Of a DNA stretch of 64,000 bases, positions 17,266 to 24,475 are shown piece by piece. The translations under genes and the position numbers were made by a program. Numbering within the stretch: position 1 is the stretch's first letter; each line of letters opens with the position of its first letter. This DNA comes from Lachnospiraceae bacterium. GTDB taxonomy: Bacteria; Bacillota; Clostridia; Lachnospirales; Lachnospiraceae. A model generated the notes under the pieces. That model did no database searches. It saw only the letters and a list, made by a program, of their open reading frames with translations, and had not been told where the DNA came from. The stretch is from the NCBI GenBank assembly GCA_022791975.1, contig JAAWAC010000044.1:124001-188000 (forward strand), read 5' to 3'.

Positions 17266-18512
17266 GAGAGTGGCTGAGGCGCACCATATGGAATCGGGGA
17301 ATTCTGCTGCTGCGCTGGCTTTTTATTTCGGTGACCACAGGCATTGGCCTGGGACTTGTGGGGGCCTGGTTTGCCAAATCCATTCACTGGGTGACTGACT
17401 TTCGGAAGCTTCACCCCCAGATTTTGTATGGCCTTCCCCTGGTTGGGCTTATCATTGTATATTTTTACCATTTTGAAAATAAAGAGGAGAAAAGCAGCAC
17501 CAATCTGGTGTTGGATGCCATTCATGCGGAAAAGCATATTCCCTTCCTCACGGCGCCTCTAATATTTGTCAGTACCATTCTCACCCATCTGGTGGGAGGC
17601 TCCGCAGGGCGGGAGGGAGCAGCTCTCCAGCTGGGAGGCAGTATCGGAGAAACTCTGGGAGAGGCCTTTCACATGGATCAGGCGGACCAGAGGGTAGTGG
17701 TGATGTGTGGGATGAGCGCAGCCTTTGCGGCGCTCTTTGGGACTCCTTTGGCGGCGGCTATCTTTCCCATGGAAGTGGTGAGCGTGGGGATCATGCATTA
17801 TGCAGCCTTGGTTCCCTGTGTGGTGGCAGCTCTGACGGCCTCTGCTGTGGCTGCCAGCCTGGGCGTGATGCCGGAGACGTTTTTTTTGGCAGAGCTTCCG
17901 GCTTTTACCACGGATATTGCCATCCGGACCATCTTGCTGGGGATTTTATGTGCTGCGGTGAGCATTTTTTTCTGTGTGGCCATACATCGGACCGAACATG
18001 AGATGAAGCATTTTTTCCCCAATCCCTATGTGCGCATTGCTGTGGCAGGAGGGATACTCTTAGGTCTGATTGGGATTTTCGGCACAGATTATCTGGGTGC
18101 CGGGATGGATTTAATAGAAGGATATATGGAAGGACATGTGGTGGTCTGGGCCTTTATCCTGAAGATTCTCTTCACGGCAGTGACATTGGGAGGCGGCTTT
18201 AAAGGAGGAGAGATCGTGCCTACCTTTTTTGTGGGAGCAGCCTTTGGAAGCTTTATGGGGAATCTTCTACAGATTCCCCATGATTTGGCGGCGGCCTGTG
18301 GTATGGCAGCCGTATTCTGTGGCGTGACTAACTGCCCCATATCCTCCCTGTTAATTAGCCTGGAGCTTTTTGGCTTTGAGGGTGCCTGGTTTTTTCTGCT
18401 GGTAATCGCTATCAGCTATATGCAATCCGGATACTATGGCCTCTATCACAGCCAACGGATTGTATATGCCAAGGACAAGACAAAGTTTATCAACCAAAAT
18501 ACCAAGGAGTAA
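17253..18512 (+). CDS. ClC-type anion channel or antiporter
   Basis: 419 residues with 10-12 hydrophobic segments. The ClC hallmark GSAGREGAALQLGGS (about 111-125) contains the gating glutamate. FGTPLAAAIFPMEV and GGFKGGEIVPTFF follow. The first motif lacks the usual GSGIP ahead of it, and GREGAALQ resembles the fluoride/proton (CLC-F) branch more than EriC, but this is a tentative reading. No fluoride riboswitch was seen. ATG at 17253 follows AGGAG inside udk. It ends 3 bp from a convergent gene. Confidence 0.88.
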   Translation: MDRIGEWLRRTIWNRGILLLRWLFISVTTGIGLGLVGAWFAKSIHWVTDFRKLHPQILYGLPLVGLIIVYFYHFENKEEKSSTNLVLDAIHAEKHIPFLTAPLIFVSTILTHLVGGSAGREGAALQLGGSIGETLGEAFHMDQADQRVVVMCGMSAAFAALFGTPLAAAIFPMEVVSVGIMHYAALVPCVVAALTASAVAASLGVMPETFFLAELPAFTTDIAIRTILLGILCAAVSIFFCVAIHRTEHEMKHFFPNPYVRIAVAGGILLGLIGIFGTDYLGAGMDLIEGYMEGHVVVWAFILKILFTAVTLGGGFKGGEIVPTFFVGAAFGSFMGNLLQIPHDLAAACGMAAVFCGVTNCPISSLLISLELFGFEGAWFFLLVIAISYMQSGYYGLYHSQRIVYAKDKTKFINQNTKE

Positions 18513-18515
18513 TGG

Positions 18516-18890
18516 CTATTTCATAAAGCTTTTGGCCATCTGGACCATTTGCTCCATGCGGGCCACCTCCTCCGGAGATTTTCCCTGCTTTAGAGTCTCA
18601 AAAATCGTATCAAATTCGTCCTGCGACATAGGTTTGTCGTCCTTTCTCACAGAGGAAAGGATTTTTTGAAATTCCTGGGGATTCATGGCATCATTTCCTT
18701 TCGAAGAAGAATTGGGGTGAGGGGATCCGGTGTCACCACCTGGCGACAGATCCCGCATCAGATTGGAATAGGTCATATAGGTCTCCAGCATCTCCAGCAT
18801 ATGTAGAATGGAGTCAACCTTCTGGCTGATTTCGCTGCATTTGGCCTGTACCTCGTATAGAACTTGAAAGGGTTCTTCCCTGGCGTGCAT
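18516..18890 (-). CDS. Hypothetical protein with coiled-coil-like N-terminus
   Basis: 124 residues, no family recognised. Residues 1-45 are helical and heptad-like (SEISQKVDSILHMLEMLE), then a Gly/Ser/Pro-rich linker, then a charged helical tail (QDEFDTIFETLKQGKSPEEV). No signal peptide or membrane segment. ATG at 18890 is chosen because AAGGA sits about 9 nt upstream; starts at 18908 and 18947 have no binding site. It converges on the ClC gene and diverges from the small + strand gene at 19005. Possibly a regulatory or structural helper. Confidence 0.6.
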   Translation of the reverse strand: MHAREEPFQVLYEVQAKCSEISQKVDSILHMLEMLETYMTYSNLMRDLSPGGDTGSPHPNSSSKGNDAMNPQEFQKILSSVRKDDKPMSQDEFDTIFETLKQGKSPEEVARMEQMVQMAKSFMK

Positions 18891-19004
18891 GGCAGTTTCC
18901 TTTTCATACATTTGTAAAATATATGTGCGGAAATGGGAAATATGCATATTCTGATACCAGAGAAAGGCCTTGGGGCCGGTAGAAGAAAAGGAGGTGCCAG
19001 GAGA

Positions 19005-19142
19005 ATGGGCAGGCTTGTAATAGAAGAGGATACGGTATATGAGGTAGATGAAGACTGCCTGTGCAAAAGGGAGGAAGAAGAAAACACGGTAGAGCCAGAA
19101 GAGACATCCTCCAAAGGAGCATCTGGGAATGGCGATTCATAG
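19005..19142 (+). CDS. Small acidic hypothetical protein
   Basis: 45 residues beginning MGRLVIEEDTVYEVDEDC, strongly acidic, ending in a low-complexity Ser/Gly tail. It is preferred over the longer frame from 18933 because AGGAGG and AGGAG lie just upstream of 19005. It is followed within 16 bp by a strong terminator, which supports a real transcription unit. No function can be assigned. Confidence 0.5.
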   Translation: MGRLVIEEDTVYEVDEDCLCKREEEENTVEPEETSSKGASGNGDS

Positions 19143-19157
19143 TCTTTGAAAGCACAG

Positions 19158-19187
19158 AAAAGGAGCCGGCCTAAGCCGGCTCCTTTT
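19158..19187. terminator. Bidirectional intrinsic terminator
   Basis: AAAAGGAGCCGGC (19158-19170), loop CTAA, GCCGGCTCCTTTT (19175-19187): a perfect 13-bp stem with A/T flanks. It separates the + strand small gene from the - strand Cys-rich gene and can serve both. Confidence 0.88.
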
Positions 19188-19214
19188 GATGGAGAAATTT
19201 CTCCAAAGGTGGAA

Positions 19215-19460
19215 TTAGCAGCATCCGCCACCAAAGCCGCCATTGCCGCATCCGCCACAGAAGAGCAGAAGCAGGATGATCCAGCAGCAATCTCCGCCAA
19301 AGCCGCCATGTCCGCAGTCACTTCCGCAACCACCGTTGCCACCGCAGAAGCAGAGAAGCAGGAGAATCCAGATCAGGGAAGAGCAGCTGTTGCCCCCACC
19401 AAAGCTTACACCATTGTCGTTGCATCCACATCCACAGTTTGTAGCAGTTAAATCACTCAT
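19215..19460 (-). CDS. Gly/Cys-rich 'chorion class high-cysteine HCB-like' small protein
   Basis: 81 residues. After MSDLTATNCGCGCND the protein holds two related units, each a Gly/Cys/Asn stretch followed by a hydrophobic core (WILLLLCFCGG and WIILLLLFCGG). Cysteine and glycine together make up a large share of residues. This matches small clostridial proteins annotated as 'chorion class high-cysteine HCB protein 13', whose role is unknown. ATG at 19460 follows GGAGG with 8-nt spacing. The hydrophobic cores suggest membrane or surface insertion, and the Cys pattern suggests disulfides or metal binding. Confidence 0.75.
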   Translation of the reverse strand: MSDLTATNCGCGCNDNGVSFGGGNSCSSLIWILLLLCFCGGNGGCGSDCGHGGFGGDCCWIILLLLFCGGCGNGGFGGGCC

Positions 19461-19552
19461 GAAAAATGCCTCCATTTATTTTTTATACACTTCATACTAT
19501 GTGGATTTGGAGGTTGTGTGAAATGTTTTTAGAAAAAATGGGCAAAATGATT

Positions 19553-19581
19553 TTTACATTTCCCGAGGAATGGCTTATAAT
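19553..19581 (+). promoter_or_regulatory. Sigma-A promoter of the phospholipase-like gene
   Basis: TTTACA (19553-19558), 17-bp spacer, TATAAT (19576-19581). Its direction fits the gene at 19618, and the same intergenic region divergently serves the Cys-rich gene. Confidence 0.75.
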
Positions 19582-19617
19582 AAAGAAAAAGACCAGATGG
19601 GAAAGGGGAAGATACGG

Positions 19618-20406
19618 ATGCCTGCAACCTACGCACATTATCTCTTTGGAAAAAAAGTTTATAGGAAGCTGCCAAAGGAGTTGCGGCTACTTATACGAAA
19701 CAACAGGGAGGGCTATTTTCTGGGACTACACGGGCCTGATTTGTTGTTTTATTATCGCCCTCTAGGAAAAAATCGCATCAATCAGATGGGTAGTTTGATG
19801 CATCATGAGCTGGCTTCCGATTTTTTTGAAAACAGCCGTGGAGTTTATCAGCAACATCCAAAGCCGGTGCTATTGTCCTACCTTCTGGGCTTTATCTGTC
19901 ATTTTACTCTGGACAGCGAATGCCATCCCTATATTAGCCGGTATATGGAGAATTATGGGGTGAGTCATTCGGATATTGAGACAGAGCTTGATCGGGCTCT
20001 GATGGAGAAAGAGGGAAAGGATCCCAGAACCTGGAACTATACCTGGCACCTTCGGGGAAACAGGCAAACGCAGGAGGCCATTGCCTCCGTGCTGAAAGGG
20101 GTGACTGTCCGACAGGTGGATGAGAGTATTCGGGAGTTTTCCTGGGTTATCCGGTTTTTTCAGGGGCCAGGGCAAAAGAAGGAGCATTTGCTGCGATTCC
20201 TTTTTGGACTTATCGGGCAGAGGGCATATTTTGGCGGTATGCTTATGACTGGGCGGACCCATATAAAATGTGAAGCCAGCAATTCTTTTCTGGAGCAGAG
20301 GCTTGAGGATGCGGTGGAGACGGCTGTGGCGCTCATAGAGGAGTACACAGACAAGATAGAGACCCAACAGGCTCTGTCCCGGCGGTTTATGCGGGACTTT
20401 GAGTAA
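19618..20406 (+). CDS. Zinc-dependent phospholipase C-like protein
   Basis: 262 residues. The pattern MPATYAHYLFG at the start, GLHGPDLLFYY, MHHELASDFF and YLLGFICHFTLDSECHPYI (about 93-111) is that of the zinc-dependent PLC-like family (PF00882 type), where spaced His and Asp residues bind metals. No signal peptide is visible, so an intracellular role is more likely than secretion. ATG at 19618 follows AAAGGGGAAG; upstream starts at 19570 and 19597 have poorer sites. The UMF1 transporter starts 19 bp after its stop. Confidence 0.75.
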   Translation: MPATYAHYLFGKKVYRKLPKELRLLIRNNREGYFLGLHGPDLLFYYRPLGKNRINQMGSLMHHELASDFFENSRGVYQQHPKPVLLSYLLGFICHFTLDSECHPYISRYMENYGVSHSDIETELDRALMEKEGKDPRTWNYTWHLRGNRQTQEAIASVLKGVTVRQVDESIREFSWVIRFFQGPGQKKEHLLRFLFGLIGQRAYFGGMLMTGRTHIKCEASNSFLEQRLEDAVETAVALIEEYTDKIETQQALSRRFMRDFE

Positions 20407-20425
20407 AAAGAAAGGGAGAAGGAAA

Positions 20426-21679
20426 ATGAAAAGACTGACAGCCTTGGAAAAGAAATGGATCTTGTATGACGTGGGAAATTCGGCTTTTGTGTTGCTGGCG
20501 TCTACCATTATCCCCATTTACTATAAAAATCTGGCCTCTTCCGCCGGACTTTCCGGTGCTGATTCCACCGCATATTTAAGTTATGCCACTTCTCTGGTAA
20601 CCATTCTAGTGGCTGTGCTGGGGCCTGTGCTGGGAACCCTGGCTGATACCAGAGGCTTTAAGAAGCCGGTATTTACCATGTTTTTGATGTTGGGGGTGTT
20701 GGGCTGTGCCGGACTGGCCCTTCCCAAGGGATGGCTTGCCTTTCTTGGGGTATTTGTGATTGCCAAGGTGGGGCTCAATGCCAGCCTAATTTTCTATGAT
20801 GCCATGCTCAATGATGTGACCACCGATGAGCGCATGGATCTGGTTTCTGCCCAGGGGTATGCCTGGGGGTATATTGGAAGCTGCATTCCCTTTGTATTCA
20901 GCCTGGTATTTGTATTATTTTCAGACAAGTTGGGAATTTCCATGGGCCTGGCCATGACCTTGGCCTTCTTAATTAACGCCCTCTGGTGGCTTTTGGTAAC
21001 CATTCCCCTCCTAAAAAGCTATCAACAGAAATTCTATGTGGAATTGTCAGACCATCCGGTTAAGGATAGCTTTGGCAGGCTAAAAAGAGTTTTTGTTGAG
21101 ATCCGCCGAGAGCCCCGAATTTTTTATTTTCTCCTGGCCTTTTTCTTCTATATTGACGGGGTATATACCATCATTGACATGGCTACCTCCTATGGGAAGG
21201 ATGTGGGGATCAGCGATACCAATCTGTTGCTGGCGTTGCTTTTGACCCAGGTGGTGGCGTTTCCCTGTTCCATATTGTTTGGCTATCTCTCCAAACGAAT
21301 CACCAATGTACGACTTATTCAAATATCTATTTTGGGCTACTTTGCCATTGTGCTGTTTGCCCTGCAGCTTGATAAAACCTGGGAATTCTGGTTTCTGGCG
21401 GTCTGTGTAGCCGTGTTCCAGGGGGGAATTCAGTCTCTTTCCCGATCCTATTACTCTCTGATTATTCCCAAGGAGCGCTCCACAGAATATTTTGGCTTTT
21501 TTGATATTTTCGGCAAGGGCGCGGCCTTTTTCGGGACTCTTCTTATGGGAATTTCTACCCAGCTGTTCGATACCTCCAAGGCAGGGGTAGCTATGTTGGG
21601 GCTTTTGTTTTTGTTGGGGTTTTTCCTGTTTCGATTGGCAGTGGGAAGGAATTCTGCATATGATAAAGAAAAGAGTTGA
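20426..21679 (+). CDS. MFS transporter, UMF1/Atg22-like family
   Basis: 417 residues with about 12 membrane helices. The opening LTALEKKWILYDVGNSAFVLLASTI and the loop GTLADTRGFKKP are typical of the UMF1 branch of the major facilitator superfamily, related to yeast Atg22. Substrate unknown; some relatives export small molecules or amino acids. ATG at 20426 follows GGGAGAAGGA; the extended frame from 20399 overlaps the previous gene. Its stop overlaps the start of the subtilase (TGATG), so the two are probably translated together. Confidence 0.85.
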   Translation: MKRLTALEKKWILYDVGNSAFVLLASTIIPIYYKNLASSAGLSGADSTAYLSYATSLVTILVAVLGPVLGTLADTRGFKKPVFTMFLMLGVLGCAGLALPKGWLAFLGVFVIAKVGLNASLIFYDAMLNDVTTDERMDLVSAQGYAWGYIGSCIPFVFSLVFVLFSDKLGISMGLAMTLAFLINALWWLLVTIPLLKSYQQKFYVELSDHPVKDSFGRLKRVFVEIRREPRIFYFLLAFFFYIDGVYTIIDMATSYGKDVGISDTNLLLALLLTQVVAFPCSILFGYLSKRITNVRLIQISILGYFAIVLFALQLDKTWEFWFLAVCVAVFQGGIQSLSRSYYSLIIPKERSTEYFGFFDIFGKGAAFFGTLLMGISTQLFDTSKAGVAMLGLLFLLGFFLFRLAVGRNSAYDKEKS

Positions 21680-22599
21680 TGGTGACATGGGATATGAACC
21701 GTGTAAGAGAACAACTCCAGGCCGCCTATGCCTATGAGAGGGGAATTACCGGGGCGGGAGTAGGGGTGGCAGTGCTGGATTCCGGGATTGCCGCCTCTCA
21801 TCCGGACCTGCGAGGGCGGGTAGCTTTGGAGAGACGCTTTGGTTCCCAAACGGAGCTTATAGACACTTGTGGGCACGGCACACATATCAGTGGAATTATT
21901 GGAGGAAACGGAACGGCATCCGGTGGGAGATATCAGGGTCTTGCACCAGGATGTCATTTTATTTCTCTTAAGGTGCTGGATCACAAAGGAAATGGACGAA
22001 CCGGAGATTTGGTGGAAGCCCTGTATTGGCTGACCGAGCAGGGGAAGGACTATCAGGTGCGGATTGTGAATATTTCCATGGGAGGCACCATGCAGGGGAC
22101 AGAGGCCCAGGAGCTTTTGCGGGCAGTGGAGGAGACCTGGAAAGCTGGCTTTGTGGTCTGTGCGGCTGCGGGAAATCAGGGACCTGGAAGACAAAGCATT
22201 ACTGTGCCAGGGACCAGCCGCAAAATTATTACTGTGGGGTCCAGTGATGACCAGGAGCCGGTGCACATGGCAGGGAAGAGAAAGACCAATTATTCTGGTA
22301 GGGGACCCACCAGGACCTGCATCTGTAAACCGGATGTGGTGGCGCCTGGGGCCTATGTAGTATCCTGCAACGCAAAATGGAACCGCAGGGGCGGAGGAAG
22401 CTACTGCACCAAGTCCGGCACTTCCATGGCAACCCCGGTAGTCTGTGGGGCGTTGGCTTTACTCTTGGAGCAGAGGCCTTTGCTCAGCAATAAGGAGGTA
22501 AAACTTCGCCTCTCCCGTACCTGTCGGGATCTGGGACTTCCCAGGAATCAACAGGGCTGGGGAAAAATTCACATTCCTTCCCTGTTGGGGGAAGATTAG
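21679..22599 (+). CDS. S8 family serine peptidase (compact subtilase)
   Basis: 306 residues without signal peptide or C-terminal extension, so probably cytoplasmic. The catalytic triad is present: Asp34 (VAVLDSG), His66 (CGHGTH) and Ser249 (SGTSMATP), with the oxyanion Asn in AAAGNQGPG. It resembles the intracellular subtilisin-like group but lacks a clear N-terminal propeptide of that class. ATG at 21679 overlaps the transporter stop. It ends tail-to-tail with a 4-bp overlap against the YdcZ gene. Substrate unknown. Confidence 0.9.
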   Translation: MVTWDMNRVREQLQAAYAYERGITGAGVGVAVLDSGIAASHPDLRGRVALERRFGSQTELIDTCGHGTHISGIIGGNGTASGGRYQGLAPGCHFISLKVLDHKGNGRTGDLVEALYWLTEQGKDYQVRIVNISMGGTMQGTEAQELLRAVEETWKAGFVVCAAAGNQGPGRQSITVPGTSRKIITVGSSDDQEPVHMAGKRKTNYSGRGPTRTCICKPDVVAPGAYVVSCNAKWNRRGGGSYCTKSGTSMATPVVCGALALLLEQRPLLSNKEVKLRLSRTCRDLGLPRNQQGWGKIHIPSLLGED

Positions 22600-23042
22600 G
22601 CTTTGGGGTCCTGGGACGCACAGATTTTATTGTCCCAGAAGATACCGGCGGTTACCAGTAGAATACCAGCCAGCTTGACTAGGGTGAAATTCTGAAAAAC
22701 CAGGATGTCAAAAACGATTCCGGCTGCCAGCTGACCTACCAAAAGCAGAAGGGTGGATTGAAAAACCTTCATTTTAGCAAGACACACCAGACTGATCACA
22801 AAGGCCAAAACGCCGAAGGTACCGCCGGCATAGAGATAAAGCGGTGCCGCTACATAGGCCTGGAGATCCACCTGAAGTCCAGTGGTGGCAAGCAGCATGG
22901 CAAGAGCCAGAATACTGGCAACCACATAATTGACCAGGGAACCGTTCCAGGTGCCCAGCTCCTGGGTGGCCCGGTAATTGATCATCTTGGAGATTACGGT
23001 GGCACAGCCGTATAAAAAAGCGATAAATATCACAGCAATCAT
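22596..23042 (-). CDS. DMT transporter, YdcZ type (second of a pair)
   Basis: 148 residues, about five hydrophobic segments, matching the DMT YdcZ family (PF04657 type). ATG at 23042 follows AAGGAG. The previous gene in the same orientation (23088) is a related paralog, so the two may assemble as a heteromer like small multidrug resistance pairs. Substrate unknown. The 3' end overlaps the subtilase gene by 4 bp, leaving no room for a terminator. Confidence 0.78.
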   Translation of the reverse strand: MIAVIFIAFLYGCATVISKMINYRATQELGTWNGSLVNYVVASILALAMLLATTGLQVDLQAYVAAPLYLYAGGTFGVLAFVISLVCLAKMKVFQSTLLLLVGQLAAGIVFDILVFQNFTLVKLAGILLVTAGIFWDNKICASQDPKA

Positions 23043-23087
23043 AAAAAGAACTCCTTTATTTCGACAGTGAGAGTTTCAAAGCGGGGG

Positions 23088-23513
23088 TTACTGGGACAGG
23101 TTCAGGAGAAGAATGCCCACTAGGACCATGAGGAATCCGGGAATCCGCCTGGTAGAAAAGGGGACCTTGGGAACACGGAACAGCCCATAGTGATCGATGA
23201 CAGCGGAGATAAAAAGCTGCCCGGACACGGACAGGCAGGTGGTGGCTGCTGCGCCGATGATTCCCACACAGTAACTGCTGACAGATACCAGCAGAACTCC
23301 AAAAAAACCTGCACTGTACAGATACCAGGGCATTCCCCGCAAGGTGATTTTTTCCCGGATAAACAAAAGCATATACAAAAGTAGCAAAAGCCCTCCCGAG
23401 GCATGGACCACCAGGCTTACGCCAAACAGACCAATGGATTCTGCCAGAAGGCCGTTAAAGCTTAGCATGGCGGCCTGGAAAACCCCGGCTAGCAGGACAA
23501 AAAAGGAATACAT
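23088..23513 (-). CDS. DMT transporter, YdcZ type (first of a pair)
   Basis: 141 residues, four to five membrane segments, same family as the next gene (GLFGVSLVVHASGGLLLLL, LVSVSSYCVGIIGAAATT). ATG at 23513 has GGGAGGG 8 nt upstream; a TTG two codons earlier is not needed. It precedes its partner by 45 bp. Pairing of two four-to-five-helix halves is common in this family. The transported molecule is not evident. Confidence 0.75.
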   Translation of the reverse strand: MYSFFVLLAGVFQAAMLSFNGLLAESIGLFGVSLVVHASGGLLLLLYMLLFIREKITLRGMPWYLYSAGFFGVLLVSVSSYCVGIIGAAATTCLSVSGQLFISAVIDHYGLFRVPKVPFSTRRIPGFLMVLVGILLLNLSQ

Positions 23514-23644
23514 ATACAAATCCCTCCCTTTCAGTTGTAAGGTCTACTGTAGCGAAAAAGTTGGAAATAGTCAAGAATGATTGGGGAAAAACTTTCGAAA
23601 ATTGAAAAAAAAGAGATTATTTAACAGATAAAATCAAAAGATTG

Positions 23645-23673
23645 TGGAAATTCAGAGAAGCTTATGATATACT
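23645..23673 (+). promoter_or_regulatory. Promoter of the nucleoside salvage operon
   Basis: TGGAAA (23645-23650), 17-bp spacer ending in TGA, TATACT (23668-23673), an extended -10. The leader of about 88 nt holds a weak CCGGC/GCCGG hairpin but no recognised purine riboswitch core. Confidence 0.6.
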
Positions 23674-23767
23674 GATACCATCACAGGAGACCTTCTTCTA
23701 AGGGGCCGGCCAGGGTGGAGCGCCGGTGTTTGAAAGACTTAGCGGAGGCGTCGGAAAAGGAGGATTT

Positions 23768-24475
23768 ATGTCAACACCACATAACGCGGCGAAGATGGGA
23801 GATATTGCAGAAACTGTTTTACTTCCGGGAGATCCCCTACGGGCAAAATTTATTGCTGAAAATTTCCTTACGGATGCAGTGCAGTTTAATACGGTTCGTA
23901 ATATGTTTGGGTATACGGGAATTTATGAGGGAAAGAAGGTTTCCGTCATGGGCACTGGCATGGGTTGTGCGTCCATTGGAATCTATTCCTATGAGTTGAT
24001 TCATATGTATGGAGTAAAGAATTTGATTCGCATTGGTTCCTGTGGGGCCATGCAGGAAGATGTGAAGCTTGGAGATATTGTGATGGCGGCCGGCGCCAGC
24101 ACAGATACCAACTATGCTCACCAGTATCAGCTGCCAGGGACTTTTTCAGCTGTGGCGTCCTTTGGGCTTTTGAGCAGGGCTGTGGAGGAGGCCAAGAAAA
24201 ATCAGTTCCCCTATGTAGTGGGAAATGTGGTTTCCTCGGATGTATTTTATGGGGAGACGGAGGAGTGGAAAATTTGGGCCAAGATGGGTGTTTTGGCCGC
24301 TGAGATGGAGAGCTTTGCTCTGTACTGCAATGCAGCCCGGGCAGGGGTAAATGCCCTGGCTATCTTTACGGTTTCTGATTCCATGATCTCCCATGAGGAG
24401 ATGTCCGCTCAAGAAAGACAGAATGGCTTTACGAATATGATGAAGGTGGCCCTGGGAGTGGCCGCAAGCCTATGA
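23768..24475 (+). CDS. deoD: Purine-nucleoside phosphorylase, DeoD type
   Basis: 235 residues, the standard size of the hexameric low-molecular-weight class. It cleaves purine (deoxy)nucleosides with phosphate to base plus ribose-1-phosphate. Visible motifs are MSTPHNAAKMGDIAETVLLPGDP at the start (phosphate loop), GSCGAM and the base-site AAEMESFALY. ATG at 23768 follows AGGAGG; the frame beginning at 23726 lacks one. The stop overlaps the next start (ATGA). First gene of a seven-gene run for nucleoside use. Confidence 0.95.
   Translation: MSTPHNAAKMGDIAETVLLPGDPLRAKFIAENFLTDAVQFNTVRNMFGYTGIYEGKKVSVMGTGMGCASIGIYSYELIHMYGVKNLIRIGSCGAMQEDVKLGDIVMAAGASTDTNYAHQYQLPGTFSAVASFGLLSRAVEEAKKNQFPYVVGNVVSSDVFYGETEEWKIWAKMGVLAAEMESFALYCNAARAGVNALAIFTVSDSMISHEEMSAQERQNGFTNMMKVALGVAASL

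Noticed and set aside
18891-18947. Longer N-terminus for the helical unknown gene
   Set aside because: No ribosome binding site at 18908 or 18947; AAGGA fits 18890.
19146-19521. + strand frames across the Cys-rich gene
   Set aside because: They read as Ala/Ser- or Pro/Gln-rich low complexity, the expected shadow of Gly/Cys codons; the - strand has GGAGG and a known protein type.
23680-23767. Purine riboswitch in the nucleoside operon leader
   Set aside because: No three-way junction core or conserved loop bases; only a short GC hairpin and a palindromic GGCCGGCC.
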